Assembly (NCBI GenBank): GCA_951812535.1
Contig: CATOSK010000006.1
Location: 186,001-250,000 of the forward strand
Source of the DNA: an uncultured Dehalococcoidia bacterium
GTDB taxonomy: Bacteria; Chloroflexota; Dehalococcoidia; Lucifugimonadales; UBA3495
DNA length: 64,000 nucleotides
Direction of reading: 5' to 3'
The translations under genes and the position numbers were made by a program. A model generated the notes under the pieces. The model was not told where the DNA came from and made no database searches. It saw nothing but the letters and a program-made list of their open reading frames with translations. Shown piece by piece: positions 33,973-45,570 of the stretch. Position 1 is the stretch's first letter, and the number at the start of each line of letters is the position of its first letter.

Positions 33973-34190
33973 ATGGCAGCAGCGCACCGGCGTCACGAGA
34001 TTTCGGACCAGGTTTGGGAACGATTGCGGACCGCACCCAGGCTCCTTCATTGCTTGCTGATATCGATTGCTGATGTCGCAACCGAATATCCGCTGGCGGA
34101 CCGAGGCCGCGACGCCGGTGCCATAGTGGCTGAAGCCCAGGCTCGGGGGATGGAGCCAGTGATACCACCGAGAAGCCACCGCGCGGTGGC
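33973..34190 (+). pseudogene. Internally deleted IS5-type transposase relic
   Basis: ATG 33973 encodes MAAAHRRHEISDQVWERLRT, close to the IS5 transposase start at 19367. It then jumps, after unrelated bases, to YPLADRGRDAGAIVAEAQARG and MEPVIPPRSHR, equivalent to the YLLADKAYDTNEI...DPVIPPKRNR part. The first catalytic Asp region and the C-terminal Glu are missing. Confidence 0.65.
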
Positions 34191-34209
34191 CACTGTCATG
34201 GTTAGCTGG

Positions 34210-35379
34210 TCATATGCGGTGCCTACGCAGCTCCGAGAGCGCCACTGGCGGTCCGCCCCAGGCGACGCCGCGGAAGATAGTGACGAACGCGGAGCGCCAT
34301 AAAGCGTAAATCATCGCCAGCGCAGCAGGGGGAACCAGGAGCCCGGACCACCATGGGTGCCGGATCTGACAGGCGACTAAAACGCCGTTCGCCAGCGCAA
34401 CTGCCGCCGCGGCCCCGAAGAGAGCCGCGGGCCAGGCACCGCCCACCATCGCCATCGTCGGTGCCAGGATGAAAGGAACAATCATCAGCCACAGCATGAG
34501 AACCGTGTAGCTCCCTGCTTTTACGAGACTGTAGTCCATTGATGCGAAGAAGTTCTTTTCCATGCCTCTTACGAGGCCGTGAAAGGTGCTGTACCATTCG
34601 AAGTCAACCAGTGCTTCTCCCCGGACGACTTCCGATCTCATGCCTCTTCGCTTGACCAGCTTCGCAATCTGGGCGTCTTCATCTGGCCGGAGGGCCACGC
34701 TACGGTGCCCCCCAATGGCGTGATAGGAGCGGGCGAGAAACATATTGAATGGGCCAACTCCAAAGTAGGCGGAGCTTTTGGGGTCCCTCGCCTTCCAGGG
34801 TGGCAGGAAAAGGTTCACCGTGGTTGCGAATACCACTATGCAGCTCCGGAGAAGGGGGCCTGAGACCGCGATTCGCGTCGAAAGGGTCAGGTGGTCCAGC
34901 CCATCCCGCACCAGATGGCGTACGGCGTATTCCACGGCGTGCGGTGCGAAAATCACGTCGCCATCCGTGAACAGCAGCACTTCCCCCGTTGCCGCTTTGG
35001 CGGCTTGGTAGGAGGCATGGTTCTTGCCGAACCATCCCGGGGGCAGCTCCTGTATGTGTATCGTCCTGATCCGGCCGTCCGTGGCCCGCAGCCGCTCCAC
35101 GATTTCGCCGGTGCGGTCATCGGAGCGATCGTTGACATACACGATTTCATAGTCTGGGTAATCCAACCTCATCAACGACCGCAGTGCCTCCTCCGCCTTC
35201 CGCTCCTCGTTCTTTGCCGTCACGACGATGGAAACGCGGGGCTGCGGACGGTCGGCCGGCTCCGGCTTTCCCAATTCAGTCAGGTCCCGCATCTGCCGGA
35301 TGCCGTTGAGCATATGCGCCAGTATCAGGACCCACATGATGAGGGCCAACCCCGAAATGACGACGGAAAAAATCTCCAT
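34210..35379 (-). CDS. Family 2 glycosyltransferase, membrane-anchored
   Basis: A 389-residue protein with an N-terminal membrane helix (FSVVISGLALIMWVLILAHM), a GT-A domain (VSIVVTAKNEERKAEEALRS, VYVNDRSDDRTGEIV, LLFTDGDVIFAP with the DxD-like DGD) and two C-terminal helices (VLMLWLMIVPFILAP region). GHRSVALRPDEDAQIA holds the acceptor-side ED motif. This layout resembles HpnI/carotenoid- or glycolipid-type glucosyltransferases. The acceptor cannot be named. It begins 53 bases from the SDR gene and is co-directional with it, possibly one unit. The relic IS5 lies just past its stop. Confidence 0.85.
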   Translation of the reverse strand: MEIFSVVISGLALIMWVLILAHMLNGIRQMRDLTELGKPEPADRPQPRVSIVVTAKNEERKAEEALRSLMRLDYPDYEIVYVNDRSDDRTGEIVERLRATDGRIRTIHIQELPPGWFGKNHASYQAAKAATGEVLLFTDGDVIFAPHAVEYAVRHLVRDGLDHLTLSTRIAVSGPLLRSCIVVFATTVNLFLPPWKARDPKSSAYFGVGPFNMFLARSYHAIGGHRSVALRPDEDAQIAKLVKRRGMRSEVVRGEALVDFEWYSTFHGLVRGMEKNFFASMDYSLVKAGSYTVLMLWLMIVPFILAPTMAMVGGAWPAALFGAAAAVALANGVLVACQIRHPWWSGLLVPPAALAMIYALWRSAFVTIFRGVAWGGPPVALSELRRHRI

Positions 35380-35432
35380 ATCCTGCCATCACCCTTTGAT
35401 TTTGACGACAGCCCCCAGGCCGCATCCGCCAG

Positions 35433-36209
35433 TCAGGGAGAGTTCTCTCCCGCCCCCGGCCCCCATGTTCTCCCGAAGTCGGCGCGGGCCGCCAGTTGCC
35501 CCGTGAACGTGGTGGCGTCCTGCAGGGCCAGGAACACCGCGCACGGGCCCACGACACTCGGGTCCACCCTTACATGCCAGTCCCGTTGCGCCCATGGGAT
35601 AGCCGCCGAACCCTCGCTCCGCAGTGCCCCGGGACTCAGGATGTTGACCGCAATGTTGTACTCGCGCACTTCATCGGCCAAGCACAGGCTGAACATGTGA
35701 ACCGCCGCTTTGCTCGCGCTGTACAGCACTCCCCCTCCCTGGTTGGGATCAGTAGCCATCCTCGAACCCAGGTTGATGATGCTGCCCCGCCGCTGCTCCA
35801 TCATTATCGGCAGCACTGCCCGGCAGCAGAGGTATGGACCGGTCGCGTTCACCTTCATGATCTGTTCCCACCGTGCCGGGTCAATCTCCAGGATCGACTC
35901 CCCCAGCACCATGGCTCCCGCGTTGTTGAACAGCACGTCGATCCGGCCGTAACGTTCCGTCGCCTCCCGGACCATCTCGTTGACCTCGGACTCGACAGTC
36001 ACATCGCAGTCCACCGCCAGCACCTCCCCGCCGTCTTCCCGGATAGCCTCGGCCGTCTCTTCCAGTGTCCCCGGAAGTCCGGTCGGCGATTGCCCACGGG
36101 CGCAGATGACCACCCTGGCCCCTGCCCGGGCGTACTCCCTGGCTATCGCCCGCCCCAGTCCCCGGCTGGCCCCGGTGACGATCGCCACCATTCCGTCCAT
36201 CTGCCCCAT
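35433..36209 (-). CDS. Short-chain dehydrogenase/reductase
   Basis: A 258-residue classical SDR. The cofactor motif is TGASRGLG (residues 13-20), the structural NNAG is in VLFNNAGAMVLGE, and the active-site Tyr/Lys is in YSASKAAVHMF with the preceding Ser in NLGSRM. An acidic/basic residue choice after beta2 (VVICARGQSP) suggests NADP(H). Oxidises or reduces an unknown alcohol/ketone. It is separated by 12 bases from the SnoaL-like gene upstream on the same strand. Confidence 0.9.
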   Translation of the reverse strand: MGQMDGMVAIVTGASRGLGRAIAREYARAGARVVICARGQSPTGLPGTLEETAEAIREDGGEVLAVDCDVTVESEVNEMVREATERYGRIDVLFNNAGAMVLGESILEIDPARWEQIMKVNATGPYLCCRAVLPIMMEQRRGSIINLGSRMATDPNQGGGVLYSASKAAVHMFSLCLADEVREYNIAVNILSPGALRSEGSAAIPWAQRDWHVRVDPSVVGPCAVFLALQDATTFTGQLAARADFGRTWGPGAGENSP

Positions 36210-36221
36210 CAGACTGCCTGC

Positions 36222-36686
36222 CTAAACGAACTGGGCTTTGACCCACCCTTCGTCGAAGGGAGTCCAGAAGTGGGACGTCAGCTTCAGGTGTCTGAACATC
36301 CACCCGCCATTCACCCGTACATACTCCTCGTCGTATCTCGCCGAGCCCCATACCGCCCGGTCGCCCTCCGAGTAGGTGCACGGCTGAAACAGGTACCAGG
36401 TGCCGGTGGCCGTGTCCCCATCCACTTCGATGATCGGGTTCATTACCATGTGGACCGCAAACGGCAGTCTTCGCGAAGCGTTGACGAAGAACTCGCGAAT
36501 CGCCTCCCGCCCTTCCGCCTTCCCCCGGATGCCTCCGTCCCACACCCCATCTTCCACGAACAGGCTGGCAATCTTGTCCGCATCATAGTTGTCGTCGCAG
36601 TAGCCGCAGTAACGCGCCTTCAGGCGCTTGATCTCCTCAACGTCCTCCAGGACTCGCAGCCTGCGTTCGATGTCTTCCAGGCTCAT
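36222..36686 (-). CDS. SnoaL/NTF2-like protein
   Basis: A 154-residue alpha+beta cone-fold protein: EIKRLKARYCGYCDDNYDAD, then FVEDGVWDGG, HMVMNPIIEVDGDTATGTWY and YDEEYVRVNGGWMFRHLKL, the pattern of SnoaL_4-type polyketide cyclase-like or dehydratase-like proteins. ATG 36686 is close to a GGAAAGAAG stretch. Likely cotranscribed with the SDR; together they may act on a secondary metabolite or a xenobiotic, but that is inference. Confidence 0.8.
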   Translation of the reverse strand: MSLEDIERRLRVLEDVEEIKRLKARYCGYCDDNYDADKIASLFVEDGVWDGGIRGKAEGREAIREFFVNASRRLPFAVHMVMNPIIEVDGDTATGTWYLFQPCTYSEGDRAVWGSARYDEEYVRVNGGWMFRHLKLTSHFWTPFDEGWVKAQFV

Positions 36687-36915
36687 CGGCTTCTTTCCTC
36701 CCGTAGCGCCCTGTTATCGTTGGTCCGGGCGACCTGCCCATCGTCCATTTCTGACTTTCGGCATTTCGCGATGTCCGATTCTACCTGCGGCTCCGTCCGT
36801 AGGAAAGCCGGCTTGACGGAAAGTCGCCTTTTCGCTCCCCTTTCCCGCCCCACCGGCAGAACGAACCCGGCCTCCGTGTTAAAATCCCTCCGTACCTTGC
36901 TTTCAGGAGAACCCG

Positions 36916-37953
36916 GTGACAGTTCTGCAAGTCGTCGCCAACCAGGCCGGAGCGGGCAAGACCTGTCTCATCGCCGGCCTCCTCCGCCACATCGCCGCAT
37001 CCGGCCGGACCGCCGGATACTGCAAGCCCTTCTCCGTCAGCCCCGCGTCCGACCCCGACGCGGTCTATCTCGCGTCCCTCCTGTCCGAAGCCGCGACGGA
37101 AGACGCTGTCCCCCCCGGCGTTCCTGCTCCCCTGCCGTACCCCGCCGCGACAGCCTTGTCGGAGCAGGAAACACAAGCAGTCAGGGACAACATTCAGGCC
37201 GTCGCTTCCGCCGTTGACCATGTCTTGCTGGAAAGCCCGGACCTCCTGACTGGACAGGGTTCCCTCTCGTCCCTCCCGTACCAATTGTCCGCTGCCATCG
37301 CCTCGAAAATCATCCTCCTCGTCCGCTGGCAACCGGGCCTTGGCGTCGCCGCGGTGGAGGAATGGACCGAAGGCTGGCGGGACCGGCTGGCCGGCATAGT
37401 GTTCAACCACTGCCCCATCTACCGCGCCCACGATCTGGAACAAGACCTCGCCTCCCCCCTCCGGGAGGCGGGCTTTCCCGTCTGGGGGACCATTACCGAA
37501 GACCGGGCCATGCTGTCGGTGACGGTCCGGCAGATCGCCGCCCATCTGCAGGGCCGGTGGGTGCAGGAACCCGAAAACGTCGACGCCCCCGTGGACCACT
37601 TCCTCATCGGGGGCAACATCATGGACTCCGGGCCCAACTACTTCGGCCGCTACTCCGCCCAGGCGGTCATCACCCGCGCCGAGCGCCCCGACATTCAGCT
37701 TGCCAGCCTCGAATGTGATACCCGGTGCCTGGTCCTCACCGGAGGCGGAGAGCCTACTGAATACATCCGCGTCGAAGCCGGCAAGCGCGGCGTGCCGTTG
37801 ATTTCCGTCCCAACCGATACCATGACCACCGCCGAGGCCCTTGACGGTATCCTGGGCCTCTCACTCCCCCACACATCCGCCAAAGCCGGACGGTTCTCCT
37901 ATCTCATGGAGCAGCACCTGGACCTGCCCGCCGCTTTGGCCTCCCTGGGCTGA
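36916..37953 (+). CDS. BioD-like P-loop plus DRTGG domain protein
   Basis: A 345-residue protein. The N-terminal dethiobiotin-synthetase-like P-loop, LQVVANQAGAGKTCLIAGLL, is followed by a DRTGG domain at about residues 210-320 (GRYSAQAVITRAERPDIQLA, CLVLTGGGEPTEYIRVEAGK). The combination occurs in the N-terminal part of Pta and in stand-alone proteins near it; no phosphotransacetylase domain is present here. Probably nucleotide-binding and regulatory. The GTG at 36916 follows CAGGAGAA at good spacing. Divergent from the SnoaL gene. Confidence 0.8.
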   Translation: MTVLQVVANQAGAGKTCLIAGLLRHIAASGRTAGYCKPFSVSPASDPDAVYLASLLSEAATEDAVPPGVPAPLPYPAATALSEQETQAVRDNIQAVASAVDHVLLESPDLLTGQGSLSSLPYQLSAAIASKIILLVRWQPGLGVAAVEEWTEGWRDRLAGIVFNHCPIYRAHDLEQDLASPLREAGFPVWGTITEDRAMLSVTVRQIAAHLQGRWVQEPENVDAPVDHFLIGGNIMDSGPNYFGRYSAQAVITRAERPDIQLASLECDTRCLVLTGGGEPTEYIRVEAGKRGVPLISVPTDTMTTAEALDGILGLSLPHTSAKAGRFSYLMEQHLDLPAALASLG

Positions 37954-37977
37954 CCCTTCCGGCGCTGGAAAAGCGAA

Positions 37978-37996
37978 CCCCGGCGTCGTGCCGGGG
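37978..37996. terminator. Hairpin between convergent genes
   Basis: CCCCGGC-GTCGT-GCCGGGG, extended by AACCCC/GGGGTT outside, lies between the DRTGG gene stop and the convergent ABM gene stop. It is suited to act as a bidirectional terminator although T-runs are short. Confidence 0.5.
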
Positions 37997-38007
37997 CTGG
38001 GGTTTCC

Positions 38008-38295
38008 CTACTCTGCCACCTCGAACCGCTCCGATTCCGGTGGCTGCGACCACAATTCCTCCGCTCCGGCCATGGCCGCTGCCCGCTCCGGGCTGGCCCG
38101 CCATGCGTCGTATATCTCGTTGCTTTCCCACGTCACCAGGGTAGTGATCTTCGTCGGATCGCTCAGGGAATAGAGCGTCTCCCTGCTGCCGAACCCTGGC
38201 GCCCTGCTCTGGGCCAGCCCGTTGCCGTCCAGCAGCTTGCGCGCATCCTCCACCCGGTCTTCCTTGGCCCAATGGTGAGTCAAAACCCCTATCAT
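38008..38295 (-). CDS. Antibiotic biosynthesis monooxygenase (ABM) domain protein
   Basis: A 95-residue ferredoxin-like protein: VLTHHWAKEDRVEDARKLL, GFGSRETLYSLSDPTKITTL and TWESNEIYDAWRASPERAAA. Strand and helix order and the TWES motif fit the ABM/dabb group, small dimeric proteins that act as heme- or flavin-free monooxygenases or as stress proteins. ATG 38295. Its start is 105 bases from the antiporter stop, so co-transcription is possible. Confidence 0.7.
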   Translation of the reverse strand: MIGVLTHHWAKEDRVEDARKLLDGNGLAQSRAPGFGSRETLYSLSDPTKITTLVTWESNEIYDAWRASPERAAAMAGAEELWSQPPESERFEVAE

Positions 38296-38400
38296 AACGC
38301 CGATCGCTCCTGTCTAACTCTTGTCGTCCCGCACCGTCCGTGATGACCTCCCCGCAGCCTTGCCCGTTCGACCGGAAACGCATCCGGCGCATCGGCCGCG

Positions 38401-39774
38401 TCAGTCTTCCGCTGCCTCCGCTGTTGCCGGTGCTGTCGCCGTGGCCGTACCCTCTTCCAGTTCCCCGCGCACACCGCTGCCGCCCTTTTCAAACAGCTGC
38501 ACCAGGATCACCGGCGCGATCAGGGTAGTGATCACCGTCATCATGATGCTGACCCCGAAAAGGTCTTGCCCGATGATGTGCTGCGACAGACCGATACCCG
38601 CGATGATCAGAGCCACCTCTCCCCGGGGCATCATCCCTATGCCCACCCGGGCGCTGCCCCGGAAGTTGAACCGCGTAGCGAATGCCGGCACTCCCGAACC
38701 AACCACCTTGGAAAATATTGCCAGCACCGACACGACCAGCCCGAACACCACCGCACCCTGCATCGAACCCACGTCTACCAGCATCCCCATCACCACGAAG
38801 AACACCGGCACCAGGAAGTCAATCACCCCGATCATCGACACCTCCGCCAGGTGTCCCATCCGGGTCGTCGACAGCGCCAGGCCAATGGAGAACGCTCCTA
38901 TGATGAACGCCAGCCCGAATATCTCCGACAGGCCGGCCGCCAGGAACCCCAGGGCCAGGGGGATCACCGTGATCGCCCCCGACGTCCGGAACTTGTCCAT
39001 GACCTTTTCCAGGTAGGGAGCTATCAGCAGCCCCACCCCCGTCAGGCCCAGCCAGAACCCGATGGCCTTGAAGCTGATCCACCCCAGGCTGGCCAGCGAG
39101 AACCCGCCCGCCGCGCTGATGCCGACCACCACCGTCAGGATCAGGATGCCCAGCACGTCGTCTACCACCGCCGCCGCAATGATCGTCACGCCTTCCGGCG
39201 CGTCCAGTCTGTTCAGGTCCGTCAGCACTCTCGCCGTGATTCCCACCGAGGTGGCCGTCAGGATCGACCCCATGAAAAGGGCTTCCGGCGACAGGAAACT
39301 GTCCGCGAAGCCGAACATGACCGTCGCCCCCGCTCCCAGCCCAAAGGGCAGCACCACCCCGCCAATCGCCACCGCCGTCGCCGGCCCCACGTACCGCAGG
39401 AACTGCCGCAGGTTGGTTTCCAGCCCGATGTGGAACAAGAGCACGATGGAGCCCAGCTGCGCCAGCGACCACAGTTCCACGCTCACCGGTATGGGGTTGA
39501 CGTCGGTGGCCAGGTTGGGGAAAATCGGCCCCCACCCGGGTATCGGCAGCGCTCCCAGCGCATACGGCCCGATCAACACTCCGATCCCCAGCTCCCCCAG
39601 CACCGATGGCAGCTTCAGGAACCGGACCGCCAGTTCTCCCGCCACCTTGGCCGCGGCGATGATGATGGAAAGCTGTATGAGCAGGCGGATGACGGCGTCC
39701 GAAAGCTCCCCGCCGCCCCCCGCGAGCGGCAGGGCGAGTAGCGGAATGGCGCCGAATAGGTGGTCGAGCATCAA
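38401..39774 (-). CDS. CPA2-type Na+/H+ antiporter
   Basis: A 457-residue polytopic membrane protein with about 12-13 helices. Diagnostic stretches include LPSVLGELGIGVLIGPYALG, LLFHIGLETNLRQFLRYVGP, ILTATSVGITARVLTDLNRL, AAAVVDDVLGILILTVVVG (the conserved Asp pair of CPA exchangers) and ARVGIGMMPRGEVALIIAG. The C-terminus lacks a long cytosolic regulatory (TrkA-N) domain and ends in an Ala/Thr-rich tail. Probable role is sodium or potassium/proton exchange for pH and salt homeostasis, consistent with a marine or saline habitat but not proof of it. Confidence 0.92.
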   Translation of the reverse strand: MMLDHLFGAIPLLALPLAGGGGELSDAVIRLLIQLSIIIAAAKVAGELAVRFLKLPSVLGELGIGVLIGPYALGALPIPGWGPIFPNLATDVNPIPVSVELWSLAQLGSIVLLFHIGLETNLRQFLRYVGPATAVAIGGVVLPFGLGAGATVMFGFADSFLSPEALFMGSILTATSVGITARVLTDLNRLDAPEGVTIIAAAVVDDVLGILILTVVVGISAAGGFSLASLGWISFKAIGFWLGLTGVGLLIAPYLEKVMDKFRTSGAITVIPLALGFLAAGLSEIFGLAFIIGAFSIGLALSTTRMGHLAEVSMIGVIDFLVPVFFVVMGMLVDVGSMQGAVVFGLVVSVLAIFSKVVGSGVPAFATRFNFRGSARVGIGMMPRGEVALIIAGIGLSQHIIGQDLFGVSIMMTVITTLIAPVILVQLFEKGGSGVRGELEEGTATATAPATAEAAED

Positions 39775-39880
39775 ATAACCCCGGGGAATTGGCCTTGGGC
39801 AACGGCACGGATTATATCACCTGCCCCCGAACCCGCCCAAACATTCGATCGCGCTTATCCGGGCCGGAATAATCACCGCC

Positions 39881-39918
39881 CGAACCCTGTCCCTGGCTTC
39901 GAACCCTGTCCCTGGCTT
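39881..39918. repeat. Two-unit 19-bp tandem repeat
   Basis: CGAACCCTGTCCCTGGCTT occurs twice head to tail, in the gap between the antiporter gene start and the rsmG stop. Both flanking genes are on the minus strand. Confidence 0.8.
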
Positions 39919-39984
39919 CGAGGACTGTCTCGGAACGATCCCGGTTCCAGGTTCCAGGTTCCCGCTCTCCCCCTCGCCGCGCTG

Positions 39985-40722
39985 TCAGCCGGCCCGCGTG
40001 GCCAGGCCCGACAGCGGAGACTTCGCCGGAACCCCTGTACGCCGCGGGAACTCCCGGGGAGTCTGTGCTGCCTTCTCCACCACCACCAGGATGCGGTCGT
40101 CCGTCAACCCCGTCACCGGCACCCGGCGCACCGCCGGAACCCCGCCGCCCAGGATCGGCGAAACCCTGGCCCCTGCGGACAGTTCCTCGTCGATTCCCCC
40201 GTGCTTCCAGGCCACTGCATGGCCCCCGGTGCGGCAGAAGGGCAGGCAATATTCCAGGAGGGTCGGCAGCTTCGCCACTCCCCGCGCCAGCACCAGGTCG
40301 AAAGACTCCCTCAGGCTGGACTCATGGGCCAGTGCCTCCGCCCTTCCCGTGAGGACAGTGACGCCGGACAACCCCAGCGTCTCGACCACTCCTTCCAGGA
40401 ACCTCGTCTTCTTCCGCACCGAGTCCGCCAGGGTCAGTTCCACCGACGGGAACATGATCTTCACCGCCAGGCCCGGGAAGCCCGCCCCCGACCCCAGGTC
40501 CATTACCAACTTACCATGGATGGCGTCCGCGGCCACTACCGTTACCAGGGTTAATGAGTCCAGGTAGTGCTTGACCAGCACCTCTTCCCACGACGTAATC
40601 GCCGTCAGGTTGGCCCGCTCGTTGCCCGCGACCAGCTCTCGGAAAAGAACTCGGAACTGCTCCAGTTGGCCCTCGTCCCATGCGAGGCCCAGCTCCGCCA
40701 TCCCTTTAGTCAGAAGCTCCAC
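39985..40722 (-). CDS. rsmG: 16S rRNA m7G527 methyltransferase RsmG
   Basis: A 245-residue SAM-dependent methyltransferase. NLTAITSWEEVLVKHYLDSL is the family's N-terminal motif, VMDLGSGAGFPGLAVKIMFP the SAM-binding loop, and ARGVAKLPTLLEYCLPF the later conserved segment. It methylates G527 of 16S rRNA. The start codon is GTG at 40722, eight bases after the ppcA stop, so the two genes are cotranscribed. The C-terminus is about 25 residues longer than usual and Arg/Pro-rich. Confidence 0.93.
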   Translation of the reverse strand: MELLTKGMAELGLAWDEGQLEQFRVLFRELVAGNERANLTAITSWEEVLVKHYLDSLTLVTVVAADAIHGKLVMDLGSGAGFPGLAVKIMFPSVELTLADSVRKKTRFLEGVVETLGLSGVTVLTGRAEALAHESSLRESFDLVLARGVAKLPTLLEYCLPFCRTGGHAVAWKHGGIDEELSAGARVSPILGGGVPAVRRVPVTGLTDDRILVVVEKAAQTPREFPRRTGVPAKSPLSGLATRAG

Positions 40723-40730
40723 GGGAGCCC

Positions 40731-42191
40731 TTAACCCAGGAAACGGCGCAGCTGCGCCGCCTCCTCCACGTAGTGGGAAATGTCCACCCGCGACCCATAC
40801 GCGATGCCAGCCTGGATCGCGCTGGTCAACCCCTCGTGGACCCGGTCCAGTTCGTCGGTGTACTTTCCCGTCAGCCTCAGGTATTCCTCCCCCAGCAGTT
40901 CCCTCACAGCTCGCTCATTGACGAACCGCAGCGCAGCCCGCAGGTCATCGTCCAGGCTCGGATAGACTTCCCGCACGAAGGCCAGGTCGTCCCCATCCAG
41001 GGCCGTCAGCCCCAGCAGCTCCGGCGGCACTCCAATGGCATACAGCGAGGCCGCAAACCCGATGGCCCTCGGCAGCGTCACCTCGTCCCCCACCCCGTCA
41101 AGGGACCGCCCGTAACCGAACAGGCCCACGTGCAGCTTGCGCTCCCGCCGCTTCGGAACATGCCGGGCCGCGGCGGTTATCGTCGTGATCAGGTTGCGGA
41201 CTTGGGACTGGTACTCGGCCGTGTACTTGTCCATCACCGCCCGGGCCCGTTCCTGGTCTATGGGGATCGGTTCGCCGCGCTCGTGGGCCCTCAGTTCGGC
41301 AATCCCTTTCCGCACCGTTTCCTGGTCGTAGTCGTACTTGAACGCCGACTGCACGGTGAAGGTGTGGGCGCTGGGATACTCCTTCAAGGCCCGGTCAATG
41401 TTCACCGGCGTCAGGTGCCCCCGGAACGGCACCGACCCCGCCCCGATTATCGGATACAGCGGGATGCCCAGCCGTTTTTCCAGGTCGTACAGGCGCGACA
41501 GCCCCACCTTCAGCACCAGCTCGGCGGAAACAATCCCGTAGTTCAGGGCCGGATCGCTCCGGGCCAGGAATACCCGCTGACCCGGCAGGTCCCGTCCGTA
41601 CAGGTATTCCTCCACGATGCGGTCGCAGTAGAACAGGTTCTCCATGTCCTCGATGAGTGGGATCACCCGCAGCTGCTTGGGAAAGAACTCTCCCACCCAG
41701 TCCCGCACCATCCGCCCCTGGAACAGGGTCAGCTCCTCCTGCCCAACGATCACCCGCCGGTAGTAGGCCTCCACCAGGGCCAGTTCCTCCGCCGAGGTCG
41801 TGAAGGGTAGGATGACCTCCTGGATCGGCGCAGTCCCGTCGTCCCCGTCCCCATAGAAGTTGCGGGCCATGTCCCACGCCGAGGGAACGCTCTGCAATGC
41901 CTCCACCATCGACTTCCGCATATCCCGCTCGATCCCGGGATTGGGCACCCGCAGCGTCAGGATCACATCCCGCCCCAGCCGCCGCTCGTCCTGGAAGAAC
42001 TCCGGGTATCCGGTCAGCAGCTTGCGGACTACCTGGTTATCCGCCTCCTTCCCCTCCGAGTCCCACATCTGCTCGTTGCAGCCCAGGGCGAAAACCGCCG
42101 CCGCCTCCTGAACCTCCCCCTCTCCCCGGATTACCCCCGCCTCGTCGGCGAAAGGCGACGGGGTCGCGTTGTCGGGGTGCTGGGTACTCAT
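40731..42191 (-). CDS. ppcA: Phosphoenolpyruvate carboxylase, archaeal type
   Basis: From ATG 42191 a 486-residue enzyme, the short PEPC form (bacterial PEPC is about 900 residues). MSTQHPDNATPSPFADEAGV is the highly conserved N-terminus of PpcA. Other signatures are GSVPFRGHLTPVN, TFTVQSAFKYDYDQETVRKG and LHVGLFGYGRSLDGVGDEVT. It makes oxaloacetate from PEP and bicarbonate for anaplerosis. The upstream GTG (42212) in the ORF track lacks a better ribosome binding site. Archaeal-type PEPC is found in archaea and a few bacteria, including Chloroflexota and clostridia, which supports the organism guess. Confidence 0.95.
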   Translation of the reverse strand: MSTQHPDNATPSPFADEAGVIRGEGEVQEAAAVFALGCNEQMWDSEGKEADNQVVRKLLTGYPEFFQDERRLGRDVILTLRVPNPGIERDMRKSMVEALQSVPSAWDMARNFYGDGDDGTAPIQEVILPFTTSAEELALVEAYYRRVIVGQEELTLFQGRMVRDWVGEFFPKQLRVIPLIEDMENLFYCDRIVEEYLYGRDLPGQRVFLARSDPALNYGIVSAELVLKVGLSRLYDLEKRLGIPLYPIIGAGSVPFRGHLTPVNIDRALKEYPSAHTFTVQSAFKYDYDQETVRKGIAELRAHERGEPIPIDQERARAVMDKYTAEYQSQVRNLITTITAAARHVPKRRERKLHVGLFGYGRSLDGVGDEVTLPRAIGFAASLYAIGVPPELLGLTALDGDDLAFVREVYPSLDDDLRAALRFVNERAVRELLGEEYLRLTGKYTDELDRVHEGLTSAIQAGIAYGSRVDISHYVEEAAQLRRFLG

Positions 42192-42871
42192 CACCTTCGG
42201 AACAAAAAACACTGCACACCCCCTCGTACTTCTGCGTGGGATCTCAACTCAATCTCCGGCCGGAACCATACTAAACTTTCGCCGAAATTAGCGTCAATCC
42301 GCCTTACCTCCTCGCGGCTGCCGCAATGTCCAGGGTGCGTCTGCTCCCGGCCAGCACCCCAAGGCCCTCCAACTCCTGACCAGGGCAATCGCACTTGAAA
42401 GATACCACCATGCTGATGCCGCAGCTCGACACCCATATACCGCATTATCAACTATTGTCTTGGGTAACTTCTCGACTATCCATATCTCACTCTATCAAGG
42501 GGCGGCTGTATTTTGAACGTCGACGGGTCTTCGAGAACCCAAATGCGATTGCCCTGTGTCACTGACAGGTGGTTCTTTCCAACCCGATGCCGTTGCCGTT
42601 ACTATGGTTGGATGCAGGTATTCTCAGCGCCCACCACCGGGTTCCACCGTCCAGATGGGACAAAGCGGGATGGAAATTTGTTCTGCGGCAGGGTGGCAGC
42701 TTCCCAGCCCAGGCGGTTCCTCCAGCAACGTCGCGGCAAATTCACCAAAATGCACCAGGATTTTTTCTCGGCCCCCCGGCGCTCACCCGTAGCCTGCCCT
42801 CGCGTAGGCGGGGGAATCTACCTGGGAAAGAGCTCCACGTTGAAAGAACTCCACGTTGAAAGAGCCCCACG
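42192..42871. other. Long intergenic region with short repeats
   Basis: No supported gene lies between the divergent ppcA and 5'-nucleotidase genes. ORFs here (e.g. 42513..42875) lack ribosome binding sites and domains. The right part contains a GCCTGCC/GGC palindrome at 42790-42814, related to the repeats in the IS3 copies, and three 16-bp tandem repeats. AT-rich DNA around 42430-42520 may hold promoters. Confidence 0.5.

Positions 42872-42878
<7 letters not shown>
42831..42878 (+). repeat. Three 16-bp tandem repeats over the 5'-nucleotidase start
   Basis: AGCTCCACGTTGAAAG, AACTCCACGTTGAAAG and AGCCCCACGTTGATTG follow each other without gaps. The annotated TTG start lies inside the third unit. 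Confidence 0.8.
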
Positions 42879-45190
<2,312 letters not shown>

Positions 45191-45301
45191 CGACCCGTTG
45201 GTCTCGGCCCTGGCGCCTCGAGTGAAGCCTGGCAGCCTCTCAGTGTTGGATTGAAGGATAAAGGCACTTCAGTTTCAAGCGGCCATCCTCGCCAGTAAAT
45301 C

Positions 45302-45400
45302 TCCAGTCCACCCGGGCCAGGTACCGGTCTGGAAGAAAGCCCTGACAGGAGCCGCGCCGCCAGCGTCTTCGGCAAGGAGCAGAGGCCAGGGCTGGCAGGC
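45302..45400 (+). pseudogene. Relic of IS3 orfA
   Basis: CCACCCGGGCCAGGTACC followed by codons for WKKALTG and a run similar to the end of IS3 orfA (compare HPGQIQAWKKTLAEG in copies 1 and 2), but frame and sequence have drifted. The remainder of 45191-45570 shows nothing else of note. Confidence 0.4.
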
Positions 45401-45570
45401 TCAGAGCCAAGACGCTGCCCGGGCGGGTTGAAGCCGCGCTTTTTGGCTGTCCCAACCGTCCCAGTGGTGTAGAATATCAAACATAGCAGAACTCCCTTGA
45501 GGGGAACCGAAGTGCGGCGCCTGCCTGCCTGGGGGGCGGGCTGGTGTGGCCGCAAGCCTCCAGGTGCGAT

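Noticed and set aside
35496-37217. 573-aa plus-strand ORF
   Set aside because: Spans the antisense of the SDR and SnoaL genes; low-complexity Arg/His/Pro translation.
38566-39741. 391-aa plus-strand ORF
   Set aside because: Antisense of the antiporter; extreme His/Arg/Gln content.
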